Below, piece by piece: positions 20,174-28,408 of a stretch of 64,000 bases of DNA (position 1 is its first letter; every line of letters begins with the position of its first letter). The DNA is from Holophagales bacterium. Its GTDB lineage: Bacteria > Acidobacteriota > Thermoanaerobaculia > UBA5066. The notes under the pieces are model-generated. The model was not told where the DNA came from. It saw only the letters and a program-made list of their open reading frames with translations, and ran no database searches. The stretch spans positions 620,001 to 684,000 of the forward strand of contig JADKBZ010000001.1 of the NCBI GenBank assembly GCA_016714815.1, given 5' to 3'. Made by a program: the position numbers and the translations under genes.

Positions 20174-20890
20174 TCAGCCGTCGAAGCGGTATCCCAGGCG
20201 GTGGACGGTGACGACGAAGGCGGGGCGCGAAGGGTTCGCCTCGATCTTCTGCCTCAGTGTCGCGACGTGGACGTCGACCGTCCTCGAGAAGACCGAGGAG
20301 TCGTAGCCCCAGACCTCGTCGAGGAGCCGCTCCCGCGAGAGGACCTCCCCGCGGTGCTGCAGGAAGCAGCCGAGCAGCCTGTATTCCAGAGTCGAGAGAG
20401 GCACCGGCTCGCCGCCCCGCGTGACGACGGCGCTTCGCAGATCGACCGTCACGTCCCCGAACGTGAAGGATTCGCGGCTCTGGGGTGCCGACGGACGCCG
20501 CCGGAGGAGGGCCTCGACGCGGGCGAGGAGCTCGAGCATGTCGAACGGCTTGCCGAGGTAGTCGTCCGCGCCGAGCTTGAGGCCGAGGATCTTCTCGCGC
20601 ACCTCGGCGCGGGCGGTGAGCATCAGGACGGGGAGGTCGAAACCTCGCCGCCGCAGCTCCATGCAGACTCCGAAGCCGTCCATGCCGGGGAGCATCACGT
20701 CGAGGAGGACGAGGTCGAAGGAGGAAGCGGCGACGGCCTCGAGCGCCGCTTCGCCCGTCGCCCGGACCTCCACGGCGTATCCCTCGGCGAGGAGGCGGTC
20801 GGAGAGCGTGACCGCGAGGCTCTTCTCGTCCTCGACGACGAGGAGCCTGCGGGACTTCCCCGGGGCGGGCGCCGGCGGCCGGCCGCTCAC
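20174..20890 (-). CDS. OmpR-family response regulator
   Basis: The 238-residue regulator has a receiver domain (LLVVEDEKSLAVTL, phospho-acceptor Asp64 in LLDVMLPGMDG, GKPFDMLELL) and a C-terminal winged helix (SRTVDVHVATLRQKI, VHRLGYRF). The GTG at 20890 overlaps the kinase stop by 4 bp (GTGA), so translation is coupled; the longer open frame upstream simply runs inside the kinase gene. The pair is divergent from a Spy/CpxP-like gene, so control of that gene and of envelope stress is likely. Direct repeats in the intergenic region are candidate binding sites. Confidence 0.92.
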   Translation of the reverse strand: MSGRPPAPAPGKSRRLLVVEDEKSLAVTLSDRLLAEGYAVEVRATGEAALEAVAASSFDLVLLDVMLPGMDGFGVCMELRRRGFDLPVLMLTARAEVREKILGLKLGADDYLGKPFDMLELLARVEALLRRRPSAPQSRESFTFGDVTVDLRSAVVTRGGEPVPLSTLEYRLLGCFLQHRGEVLSRERLLDEVWGYDSSVFSRTVDVHVATLRQKIEANPSRPAFVVTVHRLGYRFDG

Positions 20891-22665
20891 GACGCCTCCG
20901 CCGGGACGCCGGCCCCGGGCCGGACGGGGAGATGGATCGTGAAATCGCTCCCCTCCCCGCGCTCCGTCCGGACCGTGACCCGCCCCCCGTGGCCGAGCGC
21001 GACGTGCTCGACGACCGCCAGGCCGAGGCCGCTTCCCTGCACGCCGCCCACGCTCGCGTCCTCGCCGCGGAAGAAGGGCTCGAAGAGGTGCCGGACCTCC
21101 TTCCGGGAGATCCCGCGCCCCCGGTCGGAGACGGTCAGGAGGATCTCGCGCCCGTCGGGGGAGGCGCTCGCGGTCACCGCCACCCGCCCACCCTCCGCGC
21201 CGTATTTGACCGCGTTGTCGAGAAGGTTCCGGAGGGCGAGCTCGAGCGCGTCGGGATCGGCGGAGAGGGGCGCGAGGGCCTCGTCGACGCTCGTTTCGAT
21301 GGCAAGCCCCTTCTCGGCGAGGACGAGCTGATAGCCCGCGAGCGTCTTCTCGACGAGCTCCGCGACCTTCAGCGGGCGAAGCGCGTACTCCTGCCTTCCC
21401 GAGCCGATGCGGGAGAAGGCGAGGACGCGGGCGACCGTCTCCGAGAGGCGGCTCCCCTCCATCTCGATCATGTCGCCGTACCAGCGGACGCGGTCCGGGT
21501 TCGAGACGATGCCGGCGGAGAGGTTCTGCCCCGCCGAGCGGATCGCCGTGACGGGAGTCCGCAGCTCGTGCGTGACGGCGGCGACGAACTCCATCTGTTG
21601 TCGCGCGAGGCGAGAGGCGCGCCGGCTCGACGCGAGGACGAGGAGCGCGCTCGCCCCGAGAAGGGCGAGGATGCCGAAGCTCAGGGCGAGATTCCTCACG
21701 CGGAATCCCCCGACGAGCGCCTCGACGGAGCCGGAGGGGTGGCGTACGACGAGCAGCCAGGCGCCTCCCTCCACGGGTCGCGGGGGACCCAGGCCCGGGT
21801 CGGGACCGCCAGGCGGGGGAGGGCTCCCGGCCCCCGGTCCGGGGTGCGGCGGCCGGGCGGAGCCGTCCCGGGGAGCCGGCCCTCCACCGGCGGGAAACGA
21901 GCGCTGGAGGAAGAGCATCCGGGTGACGTCGCCCGTCGAGGGGGCGCGAGGGGGCGCGTCCGGCCCGTCGGTGAAGAGGACGCGGCGCCCGGGGGCGGAG
22001 CCGAGGACGGTGACGCGGTACGCCAGTCCGCGTTCGCCGCCGAAGTGGGCCCTCGCGCGTCCGGGGAGGAACGTCTTCGCAATCCAGTCGAGGTCGAGGA
22101 GGACGACGGCGAAATCGCGCCCGGGCGGCCTTCCGGGCCCGAACCCGCCGTCGCCGGGGGGCGGTCCTCCGAGCGGAACGACGATCGCCGGGAGGTCGGG
22201 CCTGAGCGGTGGCCCGGGCTGGTCCGGCAGCTGGCGCCGAAGCGGCTCGAGCGAAGCGGGCCAGTCGCACGGCAGCGCCTCGCCCTTCGAAGGGTCGACA
22301 CGGAAGAGGGAGATCCGGCCCTCGCCGTCCCCCTTCGCGAGGAAGACGTCGGAGACGAGCTCAGGGAAGAGGGCCGACTCCTTCCAGCGCGCGAGCCGCG
22401 CCGACACGAGGGCGGCCTCGTCGCCGGGATATGGGGAGGGGGCAGTGCAGAAGGCGAGGGCGCGGTCGAGCTCGCGATCGAGGTCGTCGCAGAAGGCTCG
22501 GGACGCTTCCTCGAGGCGGGCCTCGGCCCTCGCCCTCTCCGCGTCGCCGAGCTGGGCGATCCACCGGTACTGGAGGAAAGCGAGGACGAGAAGGGTGACG
22601 AGGAGCGCGCCGAGGAGCGCGAGCGTCCCGGCGGGGCCCCGACGGCTGCGGCTGCGCCCTTTCAC
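20887..22665 (-). CDS. Membrane sensor histidine kinase of an envelope-stress-type pair
   Basis: The 592-residue protein has an N-terminal membrane helix (LALLGALLVTLLVLAFLQYRW), a large periplasmic domain of roughly 270 residues with a Pro/Gly/Arg-rich low-complexity stretch, and a second helix (LALSFGILALLGASALLVLA). HisKA follows with His366 in VTHELRTPVTAIR, then HATPase (NLLDNAVKYG, GSGLGLAVV). There is no HAMP domain between helix and HisKA, unlike the CusS-like kinase. It lies upstream of and overlaps the response regulator. The sensed signal is unknown; divergence from a Spy/CpxP-like gene suggests misfolded envelope proteins or metals. Confidence 0.9.
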   Translation of the reverse strand: MKGRSRSRRGPAGTLALLGALLVTLLVLAFLQYRWIAQLGDAERARAEARLEEASRAFCDDLDRELDRALAFCTAPSPYPGDEAALVSARLARWKESALFPELVSDVFLAKGDGEGRISLFRVDPSKGEALPCDWPASLEPLRRQLPDQPGPPLRPDLPAIVVPLGGPPPGDGGFGPGRPPGRDFAVVLLDLDWIAKTFLPGRARAHFGGERGLAYRVTVLGSAPGRRVLFTDGPDAPPRAPSTGDVTRMLFLQRSFPAGGGPAPRDGSARPPHPGPGAGSPPPPGGPDPGLGPPRPVEGGAWLLVVRHPSGSVEALVGGFRVRNLALSFGILALLGASALLVLASSRRASRLARQQMEFVAAVTHELRTPVTAIRSAGQNLSAGIVSNPDRVRWYGDMIEMEGSRLSETVARVLAFSRIGSGRQEYALRPLKVAELVEKTLAGYQLVLAEKGLAIETSVDEALAPLSADPDALELALRNLLDNAVKYGAEGGRVAVTASASPDGREILLTVSDRGRGISRKEVRHLFEPFFRGEDASVGGVQGSGLGLAVVEHVALGHGGRVTVRTERGEGSDFTIHLPVRPGAGVPAEAS

Positions 22666-22713
22666 GGCGTGAGCGTAGCTCGTCGCCGGCCCGGTGGAGC
22701 GGTGCGGGCCAAA

Positions 22714-22751
22714 CCCTTACATCCCTGACAACTCGGCTCGAAACCCTGACA
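22714..22751. promoter_or_regulatory. Triple CCCTKACA direct repeat in divergent promoter
   Basis: CCCTTACA at 22714-22721 and CCCTGACA at 22723-22730 and 22744-22751 lie between the kinase gene and the Spy-like gene. The last two start 21 bp apart, two helical turns, as expected for OmpR-family dimers binding direct half-sites. It is a candidate operator for the neighbouring response regulator; function is inferred. Confidence 0.45.
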
Positions 22752-22861
22752 CACGATTTACCCCCGCGTGAGGACTCCGGGCGGCGCGGAGTCCACATTT
22801 CGTTCGTCGCGAGACGACACCCGAAAGCCGGCTCGACCGGTACCTCGAAAGGAGACCCGAA

Positions 22862-23380
22862 ATGAAGAAGACCCTCCTCTCCACGATGGCCGCCCTCCTC
22901 CTCATCGCCAGCGCTCCCCTCGTCGCCCAGGGGCCGCCCCCGCCGGGAGGCCCTGGCGGACCGGGCGGCCCCGGTGGACCGGGCGGACCGGGAGCCCCGA
23001 AGGAAGCGATCGTCGCCTTCCTCAAGCTGACGGAAGCCCAGGCGGCCGGTGCCGACACGCTGGCGACCGCCCTGAAGGGAGCTCTCGACGCTCTCGACAT
23101 CGAGATCAAGGCGAACCGGGAAGGGGTCGACGCCGCACTGGCGGCTTCGCAGCCGGACGCGGCCGCCGTCGGTGCGCTCGTCATCGCCGGCCGTGCCCTC
23201 GACAAGAGCGTAAAGGCGGCCCACGACGACTTCGACGCGAAGTTCACGGCGCTCCTGACCGACGAGCAGAAGGGCCGGCTGGCGATCTTCAAGGAGGCTC
23301 TCGAGGCGCTCCGTCCGCCCGCGGGCGGGCCCCGGGGCGGACCGCCGTCCGGCTCGGGAATGCCCGGCCCCCGTTCCTGA
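22862..23380 (+). CDS. Spy/CpxP-like periplasmic protein with Gly-Pro repeat
   Basis: A 172-residue secreted protein starting with AAGGAGACCCGAA before the ATG. After the signal peptide (LLSTMAALLLIASAPLVAQ) comes a low-complexity run built of GGPGGP units, then a helical body with LTEAQAAGADTLATALK and LTDEQKGRLAIFKEALEAL. The LTxxQ-type phrases are the hallmark of the Spy/CpxP family of periplasmic chaperones and metal-stress sensors. The tail is again Gly/Pro-rich. It faces a two-component operon across 196 bp, the arrangement seen for CpxP and CpxRA, so I infer it is induced by that pair and may feed back on the kinase. The sequence is divergent, so the family call is moderate. Confidence 0.68.
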   Translation: MKKTLLSTMAALLLIASAPLVAQGPPPPGGPGGPGGPGGPGGPGAPKEAIVAFLKLTEAQAAGADTLATALKGALDALDIEIKANREGVDAALAASQPDAAAVGALVIAGRALDKSVKAAHDDFDAKFTALLTDEQKGRLAIFKEALEALRPPAGGPRGGPPSGSGMPGPRS

Positions 23381-23389
23381 GGAGAAGCG

Positions 23390-23424
23390 GAAGAGGGCCG
23401 GCGGTTCGCCGCCGGCAGCTCTTC
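23390..23424. terminator. Bidirectional hairpin terminator between convergent genes
   Basis: GCCGGCGG and CCGCCGGC (23397-23404 and 23409-23416) form an 8-bp stem closed by a TTCG tetraloop. It is extended by GAAGAG/CTCTTC outside a small internal loop. It sits exactly between the convergent Spy-like gene and rtcR and could stop transcription from both sides. Confidence 0.75.
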
Positions 23425-23425
23425 T

Positions 23426-25045
23426 CTAGCGCCGCGCCTCTTCCCCGGTGACCTTTCCCCACGTCAGCCCGAAGCGCGCGAGGTACTTCCGGAGCCGGTC
23501 GGCGTCGTTCGGGTTGCTCTTGAGGCGGCGGGACGCGGCGAAGAGCGTCCGGCCCGCCTCCGAGAGAGAGCGGGTCGTCCGGCAGACGCGGATCACCTCC
23601 CCGAGCTGGGGGAGGTCGAACCGGTCGACCTCGTCGAGCCGCGCGCCGAGGAGGCGGGCCGGGTCGTCTTCCGGCGCGGGGCGGCGGCCGGACGCCGGCC
23701 GTTGCCACTGGGCCGTCAGCCGCTCGATCTCGGCCTCGACGTCCCCCACGGCGATCCGACCGCCGGCGGCGAGAGTCGCCATCCGCGTCACCGCGGCGTT
23801 CAGGTCGCGAAAGTTGGCGGTCCAGGCCGCCTCCTCCGATATCGCGAAGGCGAGGAAACGCTCCCGGGCCTCGCGGTGGAAGCGGACGGTCGTCCCGCTC
23901 GTCTCCGCGAAGCGGTCGAGCTCGTAGTCGAGGTTCGGGGGGATGTCCTCGCGCCGTTCCCGAAGAGGCGGAAGGCGGAACGTCCAGAGGTTGATCCGTG
24001 CGAAGAGGTCCTCGCGGAAGCGCCCCTCAGCCACGTCCTCCTGAAGGTCGCGGTTCGTCCCGGCCAGGAGCTGGAACTCGCTCTTCACCTCGCGGTCGGA
24101 GCCGAGCGGGAGGAAGCGCTTCTCCTCGAGCGCGCGCAGGAGCATCGCCTGCTCGTCCGGCCCGAGTTCCCCGACCTCGTCGAGGAAGAGGACGCCGCCG
24201 TCGGCCGCGCGAAGGAGGCCCGTCCGCCTCTCCGCGGCGCCCGTGAACGCCCCCTTCTCGTGCCCGAAGAGCGTCGACATCGCGCCGTCGCCGCGCACCG
24301 TTGCGCAGTTCACGTCGACGAAGGGCCCCGAGACCTTCCGTCGCGCCTTCTTCAGCTCGTAGATCCGCCGCGCCAGGAGCGATTTCCCGGCGCCCGTCGG
24401 CCCCATGAGCAGGAGCGGCGCCGTCGAGGCGGCCGCCACGCGTTCGATCCGCTCGATCAGGGCGTTGAAGCGCTCGCTTCGCGTCGCGATGCCCGATTTC
24501 AGGAACGAGAGCCCTTCCCGCTGCTCCTTCCGGAAGCGGGCCGCGATCCGGTCGTAGCGGGAGAGGTCGAGGTCGATGACCTGGTAGGCGCCGGGGCTCG
24601 ACGAGTGCCTGCGGTTCGGAGGCGAGGTCTGAAGGAGCTTTGCGGGGAAGAGCCGTGCCTCCGTCAGAAGGAAGAGGCAGATCTGGACGACGTGCGTCCC
24701 CGTCGTGATGTGGACGAAGTAGTCCTCCCGTTCCGGGTCGAACGGGTAGGCGCGTGCGAAGTCGTGGAGCGCGCCGTAGACCTCCTCGAAATCCCACGGG
24801 TCCTTCATCTCCACCGCGTGGAGGCGCGCCTCGGTCTCGGGGGAGACCGCCGCGACGTCCTCCACGAGACGCCGCGCCAGCCGTGCGAAGCGCGCCTCGT
24901 GAATCAGCTCGAGCCGGTCGAGGAGGAGCTCCTCGTGCTGGAAGAGCGAGACCGTCGGCCGCCACGCCTCCCACCGCTCGGAGCCCTCCCCGCGGTCGAG
25001 GGTCGGGCCCACGAGGCCGAAGACGACCTGCCTGCGCGGAGTCAT
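23426..25045 (-). CDS. rtcR: RtcR, sigma-54-dependent activator of the RNA-repair operon
   Basis: The 539-residue protein matches RtcR from end to end. The N-terminal sensor (about residues 1-180) has QVVFGLVGPTLDRGEGSERW, KDPWDFEEVYGALHDFAR and EDYFVHITTGTHVVQIC. This is the CARF-like fold that senses RNA ends in E. coli-type RtcR. The AAA+ domain follows with Walker A GPTGAGKS near residue 212, the sigma-54 contact loop GAFTGA near 265 and LFLDEVGELG. The C-terminus ends in the family-typical NPNDADRLRKYLARFGLTW. I start at the ATG at 25045, in register with known RtcR N-termini; a second ATG lies 7 codons upstream. It is divergent from rsr-rtcB-rtcA and a sigma-54 promoter lies between, so direct activation of that operon is well supported. 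Confidence 0.96.
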   Translation of the reverse strand: MTPRRQVVFGLVGPTLDRGEGSERWEAWRPTVSLFQHEELLLDRLELIHEARFARLARRLVEDVAAVSPETEARLHAVEMKDPWDFEEVYGALHDFARAYPFDPEREDYFVHITTGTHVVQICLFLLTEARLFPAKLLQTSPPNRRHSSSPGAYQVIDLDLSRYDRIAARFRKEQREGLSFLKSGIATRSERFNALIERIERVAAASTAPLLLMGPTGAGKSLLARRIYELKKARRKVSGPFVDVNCATVRGDGAMSTLFGHEKGAFTGAAERRTGLLRAADGGVLFLDEVGELGPDEQAMLLRALEEKRFLPLGSDREVKSEFQLLAGTNRDLQEDVAEGRFREDLFARINLWTFRLPPLRERREDIPPNLDYELDRFAETSGTTVRFHREARERFLAFAISEEAAWTANFRDLNAAVTRMATLAAGGRIAVGDVEAEIERLTAQWQRPASGRRPAPEDDPARLLGARLDEVDRFDLPQLGEVIRVCRTTRSLSEAGRTLFAASRRLKSNPNDADRLRKYLARFGLTWGKVTGEEARR

Positions 25046-25054
25046 GATCCGACA

Positions 25055-25072
25055 GGATATAGCCACTTATCC
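25055..25072. promoter_or_regulatory. Inverted repeat, candidate RtcR binding site
   Basis: GGATA at 25055-25059 and TATCC at 25068-25072 form a short dyad with 8 bp between the arms. GATAT and ATATC overlap it, in the AT-richest part of the rtcR-rsr space. It lies 110-130 bp upstream of the -24/-12 promoter, the normal distance for a sigma-54 enhancer site. The dyad is short, so the call is tentative. Confidence 0.35.
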
Positions 25073-25182
25073 GCAGATATCGCCCTCGCAGCGGCTCCGG
25101 AAGGTTGCCCATTCGGGACGTCAGCCTGAAACCATTGCAGCGGAGCCACTTGCCATTACCTCCGGGTCGTCCTCGTCGCGGC

Positions 25183-25198
25183 TGGCACGGCCTTCGCA
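25183..25198 (+). promoter_or_regulatory. Sigma-54 (-24/-12) promoter of the RNA-repair operon
   Basis: TGGCACGGCCTTCGCA matches the RpoN consensus (TGGCACG, four bases, TTGCA) with one mismatch. The invariant GG and GC are exactly 10 bp apart. Transcription should start near 25209, leaving about 29 nt before the rsr ATG. It agrees with the GAFTGA-bearing activator RtcR encoded divergently. Confidence 0.87.
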
Positions 25199-25237
25199 AA
25201 AGAGCCTTTCAGGAAACGAAAGGACGCGGAGGACGAC

Positions 25238-26800
25238 ATGGCAAGCAGGCAGGTCTTCAGGTCGCTCGTCGGAAAGCTCGTCCCGGCGGCCAGCTCCCGG
25301 AACGAGGCGGGAGGGGTGGCGTACGAGAGGACGCCGAAGCAGGCCCTCGCGCAGTACGTGGCGACGGGCTGCCTGAACGCGACGTATTACGCCTCAGCCG
25401 ACGACCAGCTCGAGAAGGTCCTCGGACTCGCCTCGAAGGTCGACTCGGAGTTCCTGGCGAAGCTCGCTGTTTTCGCGCGGGAGAGCGCGGGGATGAAGGA
25501 TTCCCCGGCCCTTCTCTGCGCCGTTCTCTCGACGCGGTCGCCCGAGCACCTCGCAAAGGCGTTCCCGCGGGTCGTCGACAACGGGAGGATGCTCCGGAAC
25601 TTCGTCCAGATCGTCCGGTCGGGAGCCGTCGGGAGGAAGTCGCTCGGGACGGTCCCGAAGCGGCTCGTGAGGGAGTGGCTCGCTGGCGAGGACGGCACGG
25701 CGCTCTTCCGGGCGTCGGTCGGCAGCCAGCCGTCCCTCGCCGACGTCATCAAGATGGTCCACCCGAAGCCGGTCGACGAGGCGCGGCAGGCGCTCTACGG
25801 ATACCTCATCGGAAAGAAGGTCGACCCGAACGTGCTCCCGGAGACCGTCCGGCAGTTCGAGGCGTGGAAGGCGGCGGGAGCGAAGGAAACGCGGCAGGTC
25901 CCGGACGTGCCGTTCGAGATGCTCACGGCGCTCGAGCTCGGCCGGGACGAGTGGGTCGCCATCGCGAGGAAGGCGACGTGGCAGATGACGAGGATGAACC
26001 TGAACACGTTCGCGCGGCACGGCGTCTTCGAGGTGGACGGAATGGCCGGCCTCGTCGCGTCGCGGCTCGCCGACCCGAAGGAGGTCCGGAAGGCGCGGGT
26101 CTTCCCGTACCAGCTCCTCGCCGCGTACTCCGCGGCGAACGAGGGAGTCCCGGCGATCGTCCGGAACGCCCTCCAGGACGCGATGGAGCTGGCGATCTCG
26201 AACGTGCCGGCGGTGAAGGGAAAGGTCTTCGTCTGCCCCGACGTCTCCGGCTCGATGTCCTCGCCGGTCACCGGCCACCGGAAGGGGGCGACGACCGCTG
26301 TGAGGTGCATCGACGTGGCGGCGCTCGTCGCGGCGGCGATCGTCCGGGCGAACCCGAAGGCCGAGGTGATCCCGTTCGAGCAGGAGGTCGTGCCGGTGGA
26401 GCTGAACCCGAGGGACTCGGTGATGACGAACGCGAAGAAGCTCGCCTCGATCGGAGGGGGCGGAACGAACTGCTCGGCGGCGCTCGAGGCGCTGAACCGG
26501 CGGAAGGCGAAGGGAGAGCTCGTGGTCTTCGTATCGGACAACGAATCGTGGGCCGACCCTGGGACGGGCCGGGGAACGGCGCTGATGGCCGAGTGGGGAC
26601 GGTTCCGGAGCCGGAACACGGGAGCGCGGCTCGCCTGCATCGACCTCCAGCCGTCCGCGACGACGCAGGCGGCCGAGAGCGACGACGTCCTGAATGTCGG
26701 CGGCTTCTCGGACCAGGTCTTCGACCTCCTCTCCGCCTTCGCGTCCGGCAGGCTCGCCGCCGACCACTGGGTCGGCCGGGTCGAGGAGGTCGTACTCTGA
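25238..26800 (+). CDS. rsr: Rsr, TROVE-domain Ro60 ortholog (Y-RNA-binding ring protein)
   Basis: The 520-residue protein has the TROVE domain over about residues 15-330, with AYERTPKQALAQYVATGCLN, FARESAGMKDSPALLC and ARHGVFEVDGMAGLVASRLAD. A von Willebrand factor A domain with the metal site DVSGSM at about residue 335 follows. Ro60/Rsr forms a HEAT-repeat ring that binds misfolded RNA ends in its hole and Y RNAs on its outer face. In bacteria Rsr works with exonucleases such as PNPase in RNA decay and repair. The ATG follows GGAGG by 6 bp and lies just behind the sigma-54 promoter. It is the first gene of the operon, followed directly by three Y-RNA-like genes, its expected ligands. Confidence 0.96.
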   Translation: MASRQVFRSLVGKLVPAASSRNEAGGVAYERTPKQALAQYVATGCLNATYYASADDQLEKVLGLASKVDSEFLAKLAVFARESAGMKDSPALLCAVLSTRSPEHLAKAFPRVVDNGRMLRNFVQIVRSGAVGRKSLGTVPKRLVREWLAGEDGTALFRASVGSQPSLADVIKMVHPKPVDEARQALYGYLIGKKVDPNVLPETVRQFEAWKAAGAKETRQVPDVPFEMLTALELGRDEWVAIARKATWQMTRMNLNTFARHGVFEVDGMAGLVASRLADPKEVRKARVFPYQLLAAYSAANEGVPAIVRNALQDAMELAISNVPAVKGKVFVCPDVSGSMSSPVTGHRKGATTAVRCIDVAALVAAAIVRANPKAEVIPFEQEVVPVELNPRDSVMTNAKKLASIGGGGTNCSAALEALNRRKAKGELVVFVSDNESWADPGTGRGTALMAEWGRFRSRNTGARLACIDLQPSATTQAAESDDVLNVGGFSDQVFDLLSAFASGRLAADHWVGRVEEVVL

Positions 26801-26811
26801 GGTAACGTGAT

Positions 26812-26887
26812 GTTGTCGGGTCGAATGCTGCCGGGACTACATCTACACCATGTAAACGTCTCGGCGTCCCCTCGTCGACCCGGCAAC
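26812..26887 (+). ncRNA. Y-RNA-like ncRNA 1 (short form, simple hairpin head)
   Basis: The ends pair in a 13-bp helix (26812-26824 with 26875-26887, one G-U). A lopsided internal loop follows, with ATGCT on the 5' side and a strand ending CCTCG on the 3' side. An 8-bp inner helix (GCCGGGAC 26830-26837 with GTCTCGGC 26858-26865, one G-U) stacks under an apical TACAT/ATGTA hairpin at 26838-26854. The same helix-loop-helix plan, with CGAATGC and CCTCGTCG conserved, recurs in the next two RNAs, which makes chance folding unlikely. It begins 11 bp after the rsr stop, so it is probably cut from the operon transcript and bound by Rsr. It lacks the tRNA-like module of its neighbours. Confidence 0.8.
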
Positions 26888-26908
26888 TCGAAGTGACGGA
26901 CAGTAGAC

Positions 26909-27025
26909 GCGGCGAATGCCAGGGGGACTACATTGACCCTCGAGGCCGGGTGCGATGCCCGGATCGCGCAAGCGAGAGCTCAGGAGAGAGCGCGGGGAAT
27001 TCGTCTCCCAGATCCTCGTCGCCGC
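26909..27025 (+). ncRNA. Y-RNA-like ncRNA 2 with permuted tRNA-like module
   Basis: The outer helix is GCGGCGA/TCGCCGC (26909-26915, 27019-27025). The 5' loop begins ATGC and the 3' loop ends CCTCG. The inner helix is GGGGGAC/GTCTCCC (26922-26928, 27003-27009, one G-U). Inside comes a T-arm-like hairpin CCGGG/CCCGG (26946-26962) whose loop TGCGATG keeps the T-loop bases T54, C56, G57 and A58. Then a short acceptor-like stem TCGC/GCGA with a GCAA tetraloop (26964-26975) and a D-arm-like GCTC/GAGC (26978-26991). The order T-arm, capped acceptor, D-arm is a circular permutation of tRNA, as described for bacterial YrlA RNAs. Length is 117 nt, the same as ncRNA 3. Confidence 0.82.
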
Positions 27026-27046
27026 CATCGTGGAACAGAATCAACC

Positions 27047-27163
27047 GGCGCGAATGCGGTCGGAACTCCATGTCGCGGGTTCGAATCCCGCCGGCACCGC
27101 CAAATGGCGGGTGTCGTAGCTCAGCTCGGCAGAGCAGTTCGTTTCGACACCCCTCGTCGCGCC
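27047..27163 (+). ncRNA. Y-RNA-like ncRNA 3 with canonical permuted tRNA mimic (YrlA type)
   Basis: The outer helix is GGCGCGA/TCGCGCC (27047-27053, 27157-27163); the inner helix is GTCGGAAC/GTTTCGAC (27059-27066, 27141-27148, one G-U). The head holds a perfect T-arm, GCGGG/CCCGC with loop TTCGAAT (27075-27091). A 10-bp acceptor-like stem (27092-27101 with 27106-27116, one bulge) is capped by AAAT. Next are TA in the place of tRNA positions 8-9 and a D-arm GCTC/GAGC with loop AGCTCGGCA (27119-27135), keeping A14, G18-G19 and A21. No anticodon arm exists; the Y stem takes its place. The bases needed for D-loop/T-loop docking are all kept, so a tRNA-like elbow is likely. It ends 15 bp before rtcB. 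Confidence 0.86.
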
Positions 27164-27178
27164 TTTCCGGGAGAAGCC

Positions 27179-28404
<1,226 letters not shown>

Positions 28405-28408
<4 letters not shown>

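Noticed and set aside
22925..23005. Tandem GGCGGACCG-like units considered as a CRISPR or VNTR array
   Set aside because: They are in-frame Gly-Pro codons of a secreted protein, with no unique spacers.
27060..27105. A tRNA gene suggested by GCGGGTTCGAATCCCGC followed by an acceptor-like strand and CCA
   Set aside because: There is no anticodon arm and no 5' acceptor strand upstream. The matching 5' strand and D-arm lie downstream, so it fits a permuted tRNA mimic inside a Y-like RNA.
27106..27154. Separate hairpin GGGTGTCG/CGACACCC around the D-arm as an independent terminator
   Set aside because: It competes with the acceptor-like and inner helices shared with the other units; no T-run follows and rtcB lies just downstream.
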